Below, one piece after another: positions 52,999-62,665 of a stretch of 64,000 nucleotides of DNA. This DNA is from Clostridiales bacterium UBA7285 (GTDB lineage: Bacteria > Bacillota > Clostridia > Peptostreptococcales > Anaerovoracaceae): assembly GCA_002472145.1 (NCBI GenBank), contig DKRJ01000012.1, positions 105,053 through 169,052 on the forward strand. Reading direction: 5' to 3'. Each line of letters opens with the position of its first letter. Positions within the stretch are counted from its first letter, which is position 1. The position numbers and the translations under genes are program-made. The notes beneath the pieces are model-generated. The model was not told the origin of the DNA. It was given only the letters and a program-made list of their open reading frames with translations, and did not search any database.

Positions 52999-53842
52999 CC
53001 GATACCTCTGCTGCCTCGGCAGCCTTTTCCGATCCCACAGTTTCAGGCGTTCCCGCCGCCTCTGCCGTATCTGCCGTTTCCGCCGGCTCCGGAGTTTCCA
53101 CGCGCGGCGGAGTCACGAATATCTCGCCGCATATCTTCTCCTGTACGGCGTCGATCTGACGCTCCTTCATCATCTGCAGTATCGACGAAAACGTGACTAT
53201 GACGTCATCCGGGTTTTTCCTGTCCTCGACGAGCCTGCGCATGGAGATCATCTTCAGCCCGTGGCTCAGCGCGTCTCCCAGCCTCAGGCGTATGTACGCC
53301 ATCTTATCCTCGATCGTGATCTTCTCGCGCTCGATCCTCTGGTAGTGGCGGCGAACGCTTGCCATGCGCTTTTCTCTCTGGAGGAACTGGTTGAAGGCGT
53401 CCTCGAACTTCTCCGCCGTTACGTTCAGGACCTCATCCGGATTTTCCGTATATCGCGAGATGTCCTCCTGAGGCTTTTCGTAGCAGTAAGCGTTGTCGTC
53501 ATAGAGTTCGTCGAGGATCTCGGCCATCTCCTTATATCTCTTGTACTCGAGGATGCGCTCGACGAGCTCGCTGCGCGGATCTTCCTGCTCGGTGCCGTCG
53601 CCCGGTCCGTCGTATGACGGGAGCATCATCTTCGTTTTGATGGCCAGGAGCGTGGCCGCCAAAACCATGAAGTCGGAAGCCCCTTCGGGGTCGACGTCCT
53701 TCATCGCGTCGACGTAGGCGAGGTACTGTTCGGTGATCTCCGAGATCTGTATGTCGTATATGCTCATTCGAGAGCTTTCGATCAGGTAGACGAGGAGGTC
53801 GAACGGCCCCTCGAAAACCGGAAGATTTACTTTGTAGCTCAT
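52988..53842 (-). CDS. scpA: Segregation and condensation protein A
   Basis: Kleisin subunit bridging SMC heads. PVFEGPFDLLVYLIE at residue 8 is the defining N-terminal block, with SEITEQYLAYVDAMK and MVLAATLLAIKTKMMLP following. The C terminus beyond residue 255 is a long Ala/Glu/Thr-rich low-complexity tail (AETADTAEAAGTPE), longer than usual. 284 residues. Overlaps mtnA by 4 bp and scpB by 11 bp, so the three are cotranscribed. Confidence 0.95.
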   Translation of the reverse strand: MSYKVNLPVFEGPFDLLVYLIESSRMSIYDIQISEITEQYLAYVDAMKDVDPEGASDFMVLAATLLAIKTKMMLPSYDGPGDGTEQEDPRSELVERILEYKRYKEMAEILDELYDDNAYCYEKPQEDISRYTENPDEVLNVTAEKFEDAFNQFLQREKRMASVRRHYQRIEREKITIEDKMAYIRLRLGDALSHGLKMISMRRLVEDRKNPDDVIVTFSSILQMMKERQIDAVQEKICGEIFVTPPRVETPEPAETADTAEAAGTPETVGSEKAAEAAEVSDVQ

Positions 53843-54918
53843 TTTGCCATGATCGCCGCGAGGCTCTCGCCGTAAGGCGGATATGCGATGCCCTTTTCAG
53901 TGACGACCGCTGTGATGTATTTTGCCGACGTAACGTCGAACGAAGGGTTATACGTCTTAACGCCCTCCGGCGCCATCGGTCTTTCGTACCACATAGTGCG
54001 GATCTCGTCGCCGTCGCGCAGTTCTATATGTATATCGCCTCCTGTCGGCGTGTCGAGGTCTATCGTGGACGTCGGGACGAACATGTAGAACGGGATGCCG
54101 TACTCCTTAGCGAGGATGGCGACGCCGCTGGTCCCTATTTTGTTCGCGCCGTCTCCGTTGGCCGCCATTCTGTCGCAGCCGACGACGACCGCGTCGACCC
54201 AGCCGTTTTTCATAACTATGCTCGCCATGTTGTCGCAGATGAGAGTGACGTCTACGCCGACCTTAGACAGTTCCCAGCTCGTAAGGCGCGCGCCCTGAAG
54301 GAGCGGTCTCGTCTCATCGGAGAACACGTGAAAATCGTAGCCGCGTTCCTGACCTAAATATATCGGGGCCAGACACGTGCCGTATTTTGCCGTCGCCAGC
54401 GTCCCCGCGTTGCAGTGCGTCAGGATGCCCATTCCAGGCTTCAGGAGCGTCAGGCCGTACTCGCCCATCGCTTTGCACGATTCTACGTCCTCGTTAAAAA
54501 TGTCCGTCGCTTCATCAGTAAGAATCCTGACTGCCTCTTCGGCGGTCTCGGGCTTTGCTTCCTCGAATTTAGCGACCATGCGCTTTGCCGCCCACGAGAG
54601 GTTCACGGCCGTAGGGCGGGCGGTCACGAGGTAGTCCGCGGTCTCTTTAAGAGTTTTCCCAAATTCTTCCACCGTGCACGTCTTCCGCGCGCCACCGGGC
54701 TCCCCGAGGCATTCGTTCCTGACGCTCACGATCAGGCCGTATGCCGCGGCGACTCCGATCGCGGGAGCGCCTCTCACTCTCAGTTTTTTTATGGCATCCC
54801 AGACGTCTTCCCTGCACTTGAGTTCGATATATTTTTCGCAGTTGGGGAGCAGCGTCTGGTCGAGAACGAACAGTTTGTCATCGACGTATTTAACAGCCAA
54901 AATATCTGCAACTTTCAT
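53839..54918 (-). CDS. mtnA: S-methyl-5-thioribose-1-phosphate isomerase
   Basis: Isomerase of methionine salvage, related to eIF2B. KLRVRGAPAIGVAAAYG near residue 47 and LTHCNAGTLATAKYGT near 165 carries the catalytic Cys; GCDRMAANGDGANKIGT near 245 has the catalytic Asp. 359 residues, normal. No other salvage genes are present, and relatives sometimes serve in other ribose or deoxyribose phosphate routes. It overlaps scpA and follows the M20 amidohydrolase by 8 bp. Confidence 0.92.
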   Translation of the reverse strand: MKVADILAVKYVDDKLFVLDQTLLPNCEKYIELKCREDVWDAIKKLRVRGAPAIGVAAAYGLIVSVRNECLGEPGGARKTCTVEEFGKTLKETADYLVTARPTAVNLSWAAKRMVAKFEEAKPETAEEAVRILTDEATDIFNEDVESCKAMGEYGLTLLKPGMGILTHCNAGTLATAKYGTCLAPIYLGQERGYDFHVFSDETRPLLQGARLTSWELSKVGVDVTLICDNMASIVMKNGWVDAVVVGCDRMAANGDGANKIGTSGVAILAKEYGIPFYMFVPTSTIDLDTPTGGDIHIELRDGDEIRTMWYERPMAPEGVKTYNPSFDVTSAKYITAVVTEKGIAYPPYGESLAAIMAK

Positions 54919-54926
54919 TTGATCGG

Positions 54927-56126
54927 TTATTTCCTTTCGTATTTTTTCATCAGCGTCAGGACGTTGTTGACCTGGACCTTAACTCCGTCTATGAGGCACG
55001 ACTCGTCCATGTCAAAATATGCATTGTGGGCCTGCGGGACCACTCCCGGCTCCGTCGATCTGCAGCCGAGATGGAAGAAGCAGGAAGGCACCTTCATCGC
55101 GAAATACGCGAAGTCCTCCGCGCCCATCTCCGCGGTCTTTTCTATGTGTATGTGCTCAGCCCCCAGAACGTCGGCTGCGCTCTTCTCTACCAGCGCGGTC
55201 ACGGCGTCGTCGTTTATGAGCGCGGGGTAGCTGCTGTGTATCGTGACCTCTGCCTCGCCGCCGTATACCGCGGCGGTTTCCGTGATCACGCGCCTCACCG
55301 TATCGCGGGCGATTACTCTGAAATCGTTGTCCAGAGTGCGGATGATCCCTTTCATCTCGACCCTGTCGCTTATCTGGTTCCGCACGTTGCCGCCGTTTAT
55401 CTTTCCGACCGTGACGACGAGAGCCTGCTGCGGCGGCGCTACTCTGCTGACGACCAGCTGCAGCGCGTCGATTATCTTAGCGGCGATCACTATCGCGTCT
55501 ATCCCGAGCTCCGGGTGCGCGCCGTGTGCGCCCTTTCCCTTTACCACTACGTCAAAAGGATCCGAAGCGGCGTAGAATTCTCCGTATCTGATCCCGACGT
55601 CCCCAGGCATGAATTCGTTAGCGACGTGGAGCCCGAGAACAAAATCGACGTGCGGGTCCTCCATGACACCGTCCCTTATCATCCTTTCTGCTCCGCCGAA
55701 AGACTCCTCAGCAGGCTGGAAGAACAACTTGACGCTTCCGCCGAGCCTATCCCTGTGCGCGCTCAGGATCTTTGCCGCTCCTAGCAGGATGGCAGTGTGG
55801 CCGTCGTGCCCGCAGGCGTGCATCACGCCCTTGCATTTAGAGGCGTAAGGCTTGCCGGTCATCTCCTCGATCGGAAGAGCGTCCATATCAGCGCGAAGCC
55901 CGACGACAGGACCGTCCCCTCCGCGGATGACCGCGACGAGCCCGGTGTCCGCGACTTTTTTATGCTCTATCCCGAGGCTGTCTAAAACGGAAGCGACGTA
56001 CTTCCCCGTCTCGATCTCGTTTCCTGCCGTCTCCGGATGCTCGTGTATCCTGCGCCTGTGCGCGATTATTTCCTTCTCTGTCTCCGCGAGTTCCTCCGGA
56101 GTCGTAAAATCGTCTATGAGTGCCAT
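54927..56126 (-). CDS. M20 family amidohydrolase (hippurate/IAA-amino acid hydrolase type)
   Basis: Short M20D enzyme, unlike the three long RocB-like ones. HRRIHEHPETAGNE at about residue 24, GLRADMDALPIEEM near 78, MHACGHDGHTAILLGAA near 107 with the metal-binding Cys-x-His, QPAEESFGGAERMI near 140, and GAEDFAYFAMKVPSCFFHLG near 350. 399 residues. Hydrolyses N-acyl amino acids in known members. First or second gene of the run to mtnA-scpA-scpB; the upstream beta-lactamase-like gene ends 44 bp before it. Confidence 0.9.
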   Translation of the reverse strand: MALIDDFTTPEELAETEKEIIAHRRRIHEHPETAGNEIETGKYVASVLDSLGIEHKKVADTGLVAVIRGGDGPVVGLRADMDALPIEEMTGKPYASKCKGVMHACGHDGHTAILLGAAKILSAHRDRLGGSVKLFFQPAEESFGGAERMIRDGVMEDPHVDFVLGLHVANEFMPGDVGIRYGEFYAASDPFDVVVKGKGAHGAHPELGIDAIVIAAKIIDALQLVVSRVAPPQQALVVTVGKINGGNVRNQISDRVEMKGIIRTLDNDFRVIARDTVRRVITETAAVYGGEAEVTIHSSYPALINDDAVTALVEKSAADVLGAEHIHIEKTAEMGAEDFAYFAMKVPSCFFHLGCRSTEPGVVPQAHNAYFDMDESCLIDGVKVQVNNVLTLMKKYERK

Positions 56127-56170
56127 CCGCGCTTCTCCTCTTTTGATCCCGTTTCAGCGGTCCGTGTCGT

Positions 56171-56950
56171 TCATTCTGCCGGTCCGCCGCAGTACTCCGC
56201 GAGGTCCAGCGACGTCTGCCTGATGAATTTTTCCCATTCGCCGACGTCCGTGTCCTCGCCCGCAAAGCAAACGACGAAAGGCCTCCTGGCATAGACGATC
56301 CCTACGTCATTGCTTACGCCCTCGTCCTCGCCCGTCTTATGCGCCACGTCGTATTTCCAGTTGAGATATCCCGGTATTTTATGGTTGATCTGCTGATGCA
56401 GGAGCGTGTCCTCTATCTCCTCACAGACAGGCTTGCTGACGAACTCACGCCTGAAAACCTTTTCTAGCAGCATACCCATTTCGGCGGGAACTATCAGGTT
56501 CTGCACGCCCTTATTGCTCTCGGTGGCGTTATACAGGCAGCGGAAGAGCTTAGTCCCTTTAAGGCCCATTTCCGCGAACTGCCCGGCGTACCGGTCGACG
56601 CCGAGATATCTGATCAAAACGTTAGTCGCGGTGTTATCTGATATTGATATCATCAGGCGGCAGAGCGTCCTCAGATCTACATTGATCTCGTCGTCCGTGA
56701 AGAGCGTCAGAGCCCCGCATATCGGCACTTTGTCGGCTTTGGTCACGGTGATCCTGTCCGTGAGGTCGACGGCGCCTTCGGCGTCCAGTTTCTCCAGTGC
56801 CATGAAGACAGGCAGTTTAATGACGCTGGCAGCCGCGAACTGCTCGCGCGAGCGATATTCGATCGTTTCCCCGGTGGCGAGGTCCTTAAAGTAGAAACCG
56901 ACGTGGCCGGCCTGCCTGCCGATGCCGCTTAATATCTCATCTTTGATCAT
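56171..56950 (-). CDS. Class A beta-lactamase-fold serine hydrolase, no signal peptide
   Basis: Has the three active-site elements of the penicillin-recognising fold: Ser-x-x-Lys in AASVIKLPVF near residue 43, SDN in ISISDNTATN near 106, and KTG in AHKTGEDEG near 208. No signal peptide or membrane segment is visible and the product is 259 residues, so it seems cytosolic, where a beta-lactamase would meet no peptidoglycan target. An esterase or peptidase role is as likely as antibiotic resistance. Read from an extended -10 (TGATATAAT) near 56993-57001. Confidence 0.8.
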   Translation of the reverse strand: MIKDEILSGIGRQAGHVGFYFKDLATGETIEYRSREQFAAASVIKLPVFMALEKLDAEGAVDLTDRITVTKADKVPICGALTLFTDDEINVDLRTLCRLMISISDNTATNVLIRYLGVDRYAGQFAEMGLKGTKLFRCLYNATESNKGVQNLIVPAEMGMLLEKVFRREFVSKPVCEEIEDTLLHQQINHKIPGYLNWKYDVAHKTGEDEGVSNDVGIVYARRPFVVCFAGEDTDVGEWEKFIRQTSLDLAEYCGGPAE

Positions 56951-56992
56951 TTCAGGCCGTCTCTCTCTCCTGAATAAATGCCATACACGGTA

Positions 56993-57001
56993 ATTATATC
57001 A
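56993..57001 (-). promoter_or_regulatory. Extended -10 promoter of the beta-lactamase-fold gene
   Basis: TGATATAAT on the minus strand, 43 bp before the start codon; no -35 of note. Confidence 0.5.
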
Positions 57002-57157
57002 CACTTGTGGCAGGCGCGGACAGAGTGCGTAAGAGGAAATTCAAGCGCCATGCCCGCGGAGGATCTTCGATCTTCACTTTTGATGTGACGATCGATTTTC
57101 CGATTGACACTTCTGCCCGGACGGTCGAAAATTATCTATAGAAGGAGGCGTCCAACT

Positions 57158-57463
57158 ATGAAAATCGACAAAAACCCTATCGAGATCGAAGCGATGCAGG
57201 CGTATAAGGACGGTGACGTCAAGCGCTACAGAGAGATCGAGAACAAATTCGTTCAGGCGTATAAGGAAGAATACGCTGATAAGGACCACTGCTCGTGCAA
57301 GGAGCCTTGCCGCTGGCACGGTAACTGCGAGATCTGCGTTGCCATCCACAGAGCGCATACGGATCACATCCCGGCGTGCCTGGACGGCATCTTCAACGAT
57401 CTGATCAGGCAGTTATCGGCAAAGACGGAAGGAACGGCGTTTACGAATGAAGATAAGATCTGA
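57158..57463 (+). CDS. Small Cys-rich protein (DUF6485-like)
   Basis: A 101-residue protein with a cysteine- and histidine-rich core: [20 protein letters not shown] near residue 47, then [10 protein letters not shown]. Six cysteines with CHC spacing suggest a zinc site. Similar small proteins of unknown function (DUF6485) are common in Clostridia. I start at ATG 57158, 9 bases after AGGAGG. Its 3' end overlaps the start of fhs by 17 bp, so the two are coupled, which points to one-carbon metabolism without proving it. TTGACA at 57104 with GAAAAT 17 bp on may be the promoter. Confidence 0.75.
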   Translation: MKIDKNPIEIEAMQAYKDGDVKRYREIENKFVQAYKEEYADKDHCSCKEPCRWHGNCEICVAIHRAHTDHIPACLDGIFNDLIRQLSAKTEGTAFTNEDKI

Positions 57464-59120
57464 TATCGAAATAGCACAGGAGCACGCCCCGCTGGAGATA
57501 AGCGAAATAGCCGCCGAAGCCGGGCTGGATGAAAAATACATCGAACCGTACGGAAAGGCGAAGGCGAAAGTTTCCCTCGAATTCCTGAAAGAGACCAGGG
57601 CGGAAAACGGGAAACTCATCCTCGTAACGGCGATCACCCCGACTCCCGCCGGCGAAGGAAAAACGACGACTTCAGTCGGTCTCGCCGACGGACTGCGCAG
57701 GATAGGAAAAAAAGCGGTAGTCGCTCTCAGGGAGCCGTCTCTGGGTCCCGTCTTCGGCATCAAAGGCGGCGCAGCGGGCGGCGGATACGCTCAGGTCATC
57801 CCGATGGAGGACATCAACCTGCACTTCACGGGTGATTTCAACGCGATAGCGTGCGCGAACAATCTGCTGGCTGCCCTCATCGACAACCACATCCACCACG
57901 GGAACGCCCTCGGCATCGACGTCAGACAGATCACATGGCGCAGGGTCGAAGACATGAATGACAGGCAGTTGCGCCACATCGTCGACGGTCTGGGCGGGAA
58001 GGCCCAGGGCGTACCGCGCGAGGATGGTTTTGACATCACAGCGGCCTCCGAAGTCATGGGCGTCCTCTGTCTGTCTAAAGATCTGATCGACCTGAAAGCG
58101 AGGCTCGGCAGGATCATCGTCGGCTACACTTACGAAGGAAAGCCTGTGACCGCTCACGACCTGAAGGCCGAGGGCGCGATGGCGGCTCTGCTCAGGGACG
58201 CGATAAAGCCTAATCTCGTGCAGACCCTCGAGGGGACGCCTGCTTTCGTACACGGCGGACCTTTTGCGAACATCGCTCACGGCTGCAACTCGCTGGTCGC
58301 CACCGAGATGGCTTTGAAACTCGGGGATTACGCGGTCACCGAGGCAGGCTTTGCCGCAGACCTAGGAGCGGAGAAATTCGTGGACATCAAATGCCGCCAG
58401 TCGGGCCTTAAGCCTGACGCGATGGTCATCGTCGCCACAGTGCGCGCGCTTAAATATCACGGCGGCGTGGCAAAGGACAAACTCGCGGACGAGGACCTTT
58501 CCGCCCTGGAGCGCGGACTGCCTAACCTGCTGCAGCACGTGGACAACGTTAAGAACGTGTTCGGAGTGCCTTGCGTCGTGGCGGTCAACAAATTCCCGAC
58601 CGACACGAAGGCGGAGCTGGATCTCGTAATAGAGAAATGCGCCGAACTGGGAGTGAACGCCGTCTTGAGCGAGGTATGGGAAAAAGGCGGCGAGGGCGGC
58701 AAGGCGCTGGCCGAGGAAGTCGTGCGCCTCTGCGAACAGGAAAACAAGTTCAGTTTCGTCTACGATCCGGACCTTTCCATCGAAGAAAAGCTCGAGGCGA
58801 TCGTGAAAAAAATATACCGCGGCAGCGACGTTATTATCACTTCCGCGGCGAGGAAGCAGATGGAGCACTTCACGGAACTCGGCTTCGGCAGTCTGCCCGT
58901 ATGCATGGCGAAGACACAGTATTCGTTCTCTGATAACGCGGCTCTGCGCGGGGCTCCGCGCGGATTCAAGGTCACGGTCCGCGAGCTTAAGGTCTACGCG
59001 GGGGCGGGCTTCATCGTGGCGCTGACCGGAGACATCATGACGATGCCGGGACTGCCAAAGGTTCCGTCCGCCGAAAAGATCGACGTGGACGCGGACGGGA
59101 AGATCTCGGGGCTGTTCTGA
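57447..59120 (+). CDS. fhs: Formate--tetrahydrofolate ligase
   Basis: Makes 10-formyl-THF from formate, THF and ATP, or runs backward to gain ATP. P-loop [20 protein letters not shown] near residue 54; [22 protein letters not shown] near 125; C-terminal [19 protein letters not shown]. 557 residues, complete. It starts inside the end of the Cys-rich gene and points toward the convergent hutI. In a histidine fermenter the reverse reaction would recover energy from the formimino carbon. Confidence 0.97.
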   Translation: MKIRSDIEIAQEHAPLEISEIAAEAGLDEKYIEPYGKAKAKVSLEFLKETRAENGKLILVTAITPTPAGEGKTTTSVGLADGLRRIGKKAVVALREPSLGPVFGIKGGAAGGGYAQVIPMEDINLHFTGDFNAIACANNLLAALIDNHIHHGNALGIDVRQITWRRVEDMNDRQLRHIVDGLGGKAQGVPREDGFDITAASEVMGVLCLSKDLIDLKARLGRIIVGYTYEGKPVTAHDLKAEGAMAALLRDAIKPNLVQTLEGTPAFVHGGPFANIAHGCNSLVATEMALKLGDYAVTEAGFAADLGAEKFVDIKCRQSGLKPDAMVIVATVRALKYHGGVAKDKLADEDLSALERGLPNLLQHVDNVKNVFGVPCVVAVNKFPTDTKAELDLVIEKCAELGVNAVLSEVWEKGGEGGKALAEEVVRLCEQENKFSFVYDPDLSIEEKLEAIVKKIYRGSDVIITSAARKQMEHFTELGFGSLPVCMAKTQYSFSDNAALRGAPRGFKVTVRELKVYAGAGFIVALTGDIMTMPGLPKVPSAEKIDVDADGKISGLF

Positions 59121-59132
59121 TCTCACGCCGCG

Positions 59133-59165
59133 GGAGGCGGGCGGGAAAAGTCCCGCCGCCCTCTT
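59133..59165 (+). terminator. Possible terminator of fhs
   Basis: GGCGGGCGGGA pairs with TCCCGCCGCC around AAAG; only a mixed TCTTCT tract follows, so it is weak. Confidence 0.5.
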
Positions 59166-59184
59166 CTGTTCAGGTCCCTCTGCG

Positions 59185-59216
59185 TTATTTCAAGTTTGCG
59201 GGTGAAGTTGAAATAA
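59185..59216. repeat. Palindrome sharing arms with the hutI terminator
   Basis: TTATTTCAA (59185-59193) and TTGAAATAA (59208-59216) are perfect complements. The same arms occur in the terminator stem 40 bp to the right. Confidence 0.7.
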
Positions 59217-59221
59217 GACAT

Positions 59222-59275
59222 CAAAAAATCGGGGCGCTATTTCAAGTTCGACATCGAAATTGAAATAACGTCCCG
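59222..59275 (-). terminator. Terminator of hutU-hutI
   Basis: 16-bp near-perfect stem, 59230-59245 with 59260-59275 (CGGGACGTTATTTCAA against TTGAAATAGCGCCCCG on the minus strand), then a T6 tract. Confidence 0.88.
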
Positions 59276-59337
59276 AGATTTTAAGTGACGTCCCGACAAC
59301 TTAAGTGACGTCCCGATAGTCGGATCAGCGTCCCGAT
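59258..59337 (-). repeat. Four 20-nt repeats after hutI
   Basis: Units at 59258-59277, 59278-59297, 59298-59317 and 59318-59337; the shared part is CGGGACG plus TCACTTAA on the minus strand. They begin 12 nt after the hutI stop, and the last unit forms one arm of the terminator. Confidence 0.8.
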
Positions 59338-59349
59338 CTGTTCTATTTC

Positions 59350-60579
59350 TTATGACACTATGACGCCGCGCTTGATCACCGTCTCAGCCAGATTGCTCCC
59401 CACTCTGTAGCAGATGTACGCCAGGTTCGGCGCGTCCCAGATCACGAGGTCGGCCTGCTTTCCGGGCTCGACGGTACCGACCTTATCCGCCGCATCGATC
59501 GCGGCGGCGGCGTTCAGCGTAACGGCCGTCAGGACTTCCTCCGGTGTCAGCCTGTATTTAAGGCATCCGAGGTTTATCACGAACTGCAGGTTCAGGCAGG
59601 GACAGGACCCCGGGTTGAAATCCGACGCCATCGCCACCGGGACTCCGGCGTTTATCATATCCCTCGCAGGAGCGAACATGGAGCCGAGGTTGAAACTCGT
59701 AGCGGGCAGCAGGCAGGCGATGACGCCGCCCTTTGCCATGCTTTCTATCCCCGTAGGCGGACAGACTATCAGGTGTTCCGCTGATATCGCCCCTATCTCG
59801 CCGGCGAGTTCAGAACCTCCTATCGGCTTTATCTCGTCGGCGTGGATCTTAGGCCTCATTCCGTACCGCTTCCCGGCCTCGAGGATGCGCCTCGACTCAT
59901 CGGCCGTGAAAGTATCGGCTTCGCAGAACACGTCGCAGAATCTCGCTATCCCCTGATCCGCAACGGCGGGGATCATCTCGTCGCACACGAGGCGCACGTA
60001 GCCCTCGCTGTTCCCTTTATATTCCGCCGGAACCAGATGCGCGCCCATGAACGTAGGAACGACGTCCATCGGGTGGTTATCGTCCAGCGCCTTTATCACT
60101 CTGAGCAGTTTCAGTTCCTGCTCCGTAGTGAGCCCGTAGCCGCTCTTTGCCTCGACCGTCGTGGTCCCGAGGCTCATCATCTCATCCAGCGCTTTAGACG
60201 CCTTTTCGTAAAGTTCCTCCTCCGTAGCGCTCCGGGTGGTGTTCGTCGTGGACTGGATGCCGCCTCCGGCATTCTGTATGTCGAGGTACGAGGCCCCGTG
60301 GAGTTTAAGTGAAAGCTCGTTCTCGCGCCAGCCTCCGAAGATCAGATGTGTATGAGCGTCGACGAGTCCCGGCGTCACGAGGCGGCCGCGGGCGTCGATG
60401 AATTCCGTGTCAGACGACTCCGGCGATGCGCCAGTTCCGACCTCGCGGATCACTCCGTCCTCGGCCAGTATCCACGCATCCTTAAGGATTTTCACGTCCC
60501 CCTGAGCCGCGCCGCTCTTTGCGGAAGAGCCGACGGGCGTCGCCAGCATCCCTATGTTCTTTACAAGCAGTCTTCTCAT
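59350..60579 (-). CDS. hutI: Imidazolonepropionase
   Basis: Third step of histidine breakdown, hydrolysing imidazolone propionate to formiminoglutamate. VDAHTHLIFGGWRENE near residue 75 gives the metal His pair; PKIHADEIKPIGGSELA near 240 and ASDFNPGSCPCLNLQFV near 315 complete the site. 409 residues, normal. Lies 58 bp after hutU, same strand, with a strong terminator behind. Confidence 0.96.
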   Translation of the reverse strand: MRRLLVKNIGMLATPVGSSAKSGAAQGDVKILKDAWILAEDGVIREVGTGASPESSDTEFIDARGRLVTPGLVDAHTHLIFGGWRENELSLKLHGASYLDIQNAGGGIQSTTNTTRSATEEELYEKASKALDEMMSLGTTTVEAKSGYGLTTEQELKLLRVIKALDDNHPMDVVPTFMGAHLVPAEYKGNSEGYVRLVCDEMIPAVADQGIARFCDVFCEADTFTADESRRILEAGKRYGMRPKIHADEIKPIGGSELAGEIGAISAEHLIVCPPTGIESMAKGGVIACLLPATSFNLGSMFAPARDMINAGVPVAMASDFNPGSCPCLNLQFVINLGCLKYRLTPEEVLTAVTLNAAAAIDAADKVGTVEPGKQADLVIWDAPNLAYICYRVGSNLAETVIKRGVIVS

Positions 60580-60637
60580 TTTTCCGTACCGGCAGATGCA
60601 GCGGGCCGGCCAGCCGGCAGACCCGCCGCGGATAAAA

Positions 60638-62665
60638 TCAGTGCTTTACAAGTTTTGCCGCCTCTTCGACGACCTTATCGTCCGCCACGTACGGAAGCGT
60701 TATGTGATACGCCCCGGCGTTTGCTTTGTTGAACTCGATCGCGGTGGAAAGCGCGTTCTCATTTCTCGCCCACGCCCTGCGTGAGACGCCGACCATCGTA
60801 TCCCAAGGCATGGCCATATTAAGGATAGTATCGACGCGCTCGGAGCCGTCTAGGACCATTCCGAACCCGCCGTTTATGGCGTTTCCGACTCCCGTGCCTC
60901 CGCCGTTATGAAGCGCGATGTAGCTCATGCCGCGGGCGGCGTTGCCGGCGTAGCACTGGGTCGCCATCTCAGCCATGATGTTAGAGCCGTCCTTAATGTT
61001 TGAAGTCTCGCGGAAAGGCGCGTCCGTGCCGCCGGTGTCGTGGTGGTCGCGTCCGAGGATGACCGGGCCGATCTCTCCGTTTCTGACCATCTCGTTGAAT
61101 TTCAAAGCGATATTCAGGCGGCCCATCGCGTCCTGATACAGGATGCGGCACTGAGTCCCGACGACGAGCTTATTCTTCTTTGCGTCGCGCACCCAGACGT
61201 AGTTGTCGTAGTCCTGATAGCGCCTGTTGTGGGTCTTGATGTACTCGGCCGCGGCGGCGTCCGTCTTATCGAGGTCTTCAGGGTCGCGCGACAGGCAGCA
61301 CCAGCGGAACGGCCCGTAGCCGTAGTCGAAGAGGCACGGACCGAGGATGTCTTCGACGTATGAAGGGAAGACGAACCCGTCGAGGTCGTTTTCGCCGTTT
61401 TTGCAGATGCTCTTCACGCCGGAGTCGTAGACCGCCTTCAGGAAGCTGTTGCCGTAGTCAAAGAAATACGTCCCGCGCTCGTGGAGTTTGCAGATCATCT
61501 CGTAGTGGTGGTGCAGGCTCTTGTCGACGAGTTTTGCGAACCCTTCACGGTCGGTGGCCAGCATCTCGGTGCGCTGCTCGAAGGTGAGCCCCTGCGGGCA
61601 GTAGCCGCCGTCGTACGGGACGTGGCATGAAGTCTGATCCGAAAGAAGATCGACGTGGATGTCGTGATCGTACAGGTATTCGAGCAGATCGACGACGTTT
61701 CCGTGGTATGCGACCGCGCAAGGCTGCTTCGCCTCAAGGTGCTGTTCTGCTATCGCCCAGGCCTCGTCGAGGCTGTCCGTGCGGTGCGTGACCCACCCTT
61801 GCGTGTACCGGGTCTCGATCCTGGAGTCGTCCACCTCCGCTATGATCGCGGCGGCTCCGGCTATGACGGCCGCTTTTCCCTGAGCTCCGGACATTCCGCC
61901 GAGTCCCGACGAAACAAAAAATCTCCCCGCGAGGTTCCCGTCCTGAGGGATGCCCAGTTTCAGGCGTCCCGCGTTAAGGAGCGTGTTGAACGTGCCGTGG
62001 ACGATGCCCTGTGGTCCGATGTACATCCAGCCTCCCGCGGTCATCTGGCCGTAGTTGGCGACGCCGAGGGCCGCGGCGCGGTTGAAGTTCTTCTGGTCGT
62101 CGAAAGTTCCGACCATCAGGCCGTTCGTGATGATGACGCGCGGCGCGAGTTTATGCGATCTAAAGAGCCCGAGCGGGTGGCCGGACATGACGACTAAGGT
62201 CTGTTCGTCCGTGAGCTGCTCGAGGTATTTTTTGATGAGGCGATACTGCATCCAGTTCTGGCAGACCTGCCCCGTCTCGCCGTATGTGACCAGCTCGTAA
62301 GGATAGAGCGCCACGTCGAAGTCGAGGTTGTTATCGATCATGACCTGGATGGCTTTGCCCTCAATGCACTTTCCTTTATATTCATCGATCGGGTGGCCGT
62401 AGATCTTTCCAGCCGGGCGGAAGCGGTACCCGTAGATGCGGCCGTGCTCATCGAGTTCCTCTGCGAACTCTTTTGCCATCTCGGCGTGGTGGTCCGGGTG
62501 GACGTAGCGCAGGGCGTTTTTGATGGCGAGGGCTTTGTCGGCCTCTGTGAGGTGGGATTCGCGGCGCGGCGCGCGGCGGTACTGCGGGTCGAATTCCGGG
62601 TATTCCGGCAGCTCGTAGTCTAACTTGATGGTCATCGCATCGTTGACGTCAAAATTTTCACTCAT
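60638..62665 (-). CDS. hutU: Urocanate hydratase, long form
   Basis: Hydrates urocanate with a bound NAD as electrophile. At 675 residues it belongs to the long group shared by Clostridia and animals, rather than the 550-residue form of Pseudomonas and Bacillus. Marks include GWMYIGPQGIVHGTF near 212, the cysteine-containing SGLGGMSGAQGKAAVIAG near 252, HRTDSLDEAWAIAEQ near 295 and the end block YIALHNGGGTGVGNAINGGFG near 585. First gene of hutU-hutI, divergent from ftcD. Its leader has several GC-rich inverted repeats. Confidence 0.96.
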   Translation of the reverse strand: MSENFDVNDAMTIKLDYELPEYPEFDPQYRRAPRRESHLTEADKALAIKNALRYVHPDHHAEMAKEFAEELDEHGRIYGYRFRPAGKIYGHPIDEYKGKCIEGKAIQVMIDNNLDFDVALYPYELVTYGETGQVCQNWMQYRLIKKYLEQLTDEQTLVVMSGHPLGLFRSHKLAPRVIITNGLMVGTFDDQKNFNRAAALGVANYGQMTAGGWMYIGPQGIVHGTFNTLLNAGRLKLGIPQDGNLAGRFFVSSGLGGMSGAQGKAAVIAGAAAIIAEVDDSRIETRYTQGWVTHRTDSLDEAWAIAEQHLEAKQPCAVAYHGNVVDLLEYLYDHDIHVDLLSDQTSCHVPYDGGYCPQGLTFEQRTEMLATDREGFAKLVDKSLHHHYEMICKLHERGTYFFDYGNSFLKAVYDSGVKSICKNGENDLDGFVFPSYVEDILGPCLFDYGYGPFRWCCLSRDPEDLDKTDAAAAEYIKTHNRRYQDYDNYVWVRDAKKNKLVVGTQCRILYQDAMGRLNIALKFNEMVRNGEIGPVILGRDHHDTGGTDAPFRETSNIKDGSNIMAEMATQCYAGNAARGMSYIALHNGGGTGVGNAINGGFGMVLDGSERVDTILNMAMPWDTMVGVSRRAWARNENALSTAIEFNKANAGAYHITLPYVADDKVVEEAAKLVKH

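Noticed and set aside
56171..56950. Antibiotic-resistance beta-lactamase call
   Set aside because: Active-site motifs fit the fold, but there is no export signal and no resistance context, so I keep the neutral name.
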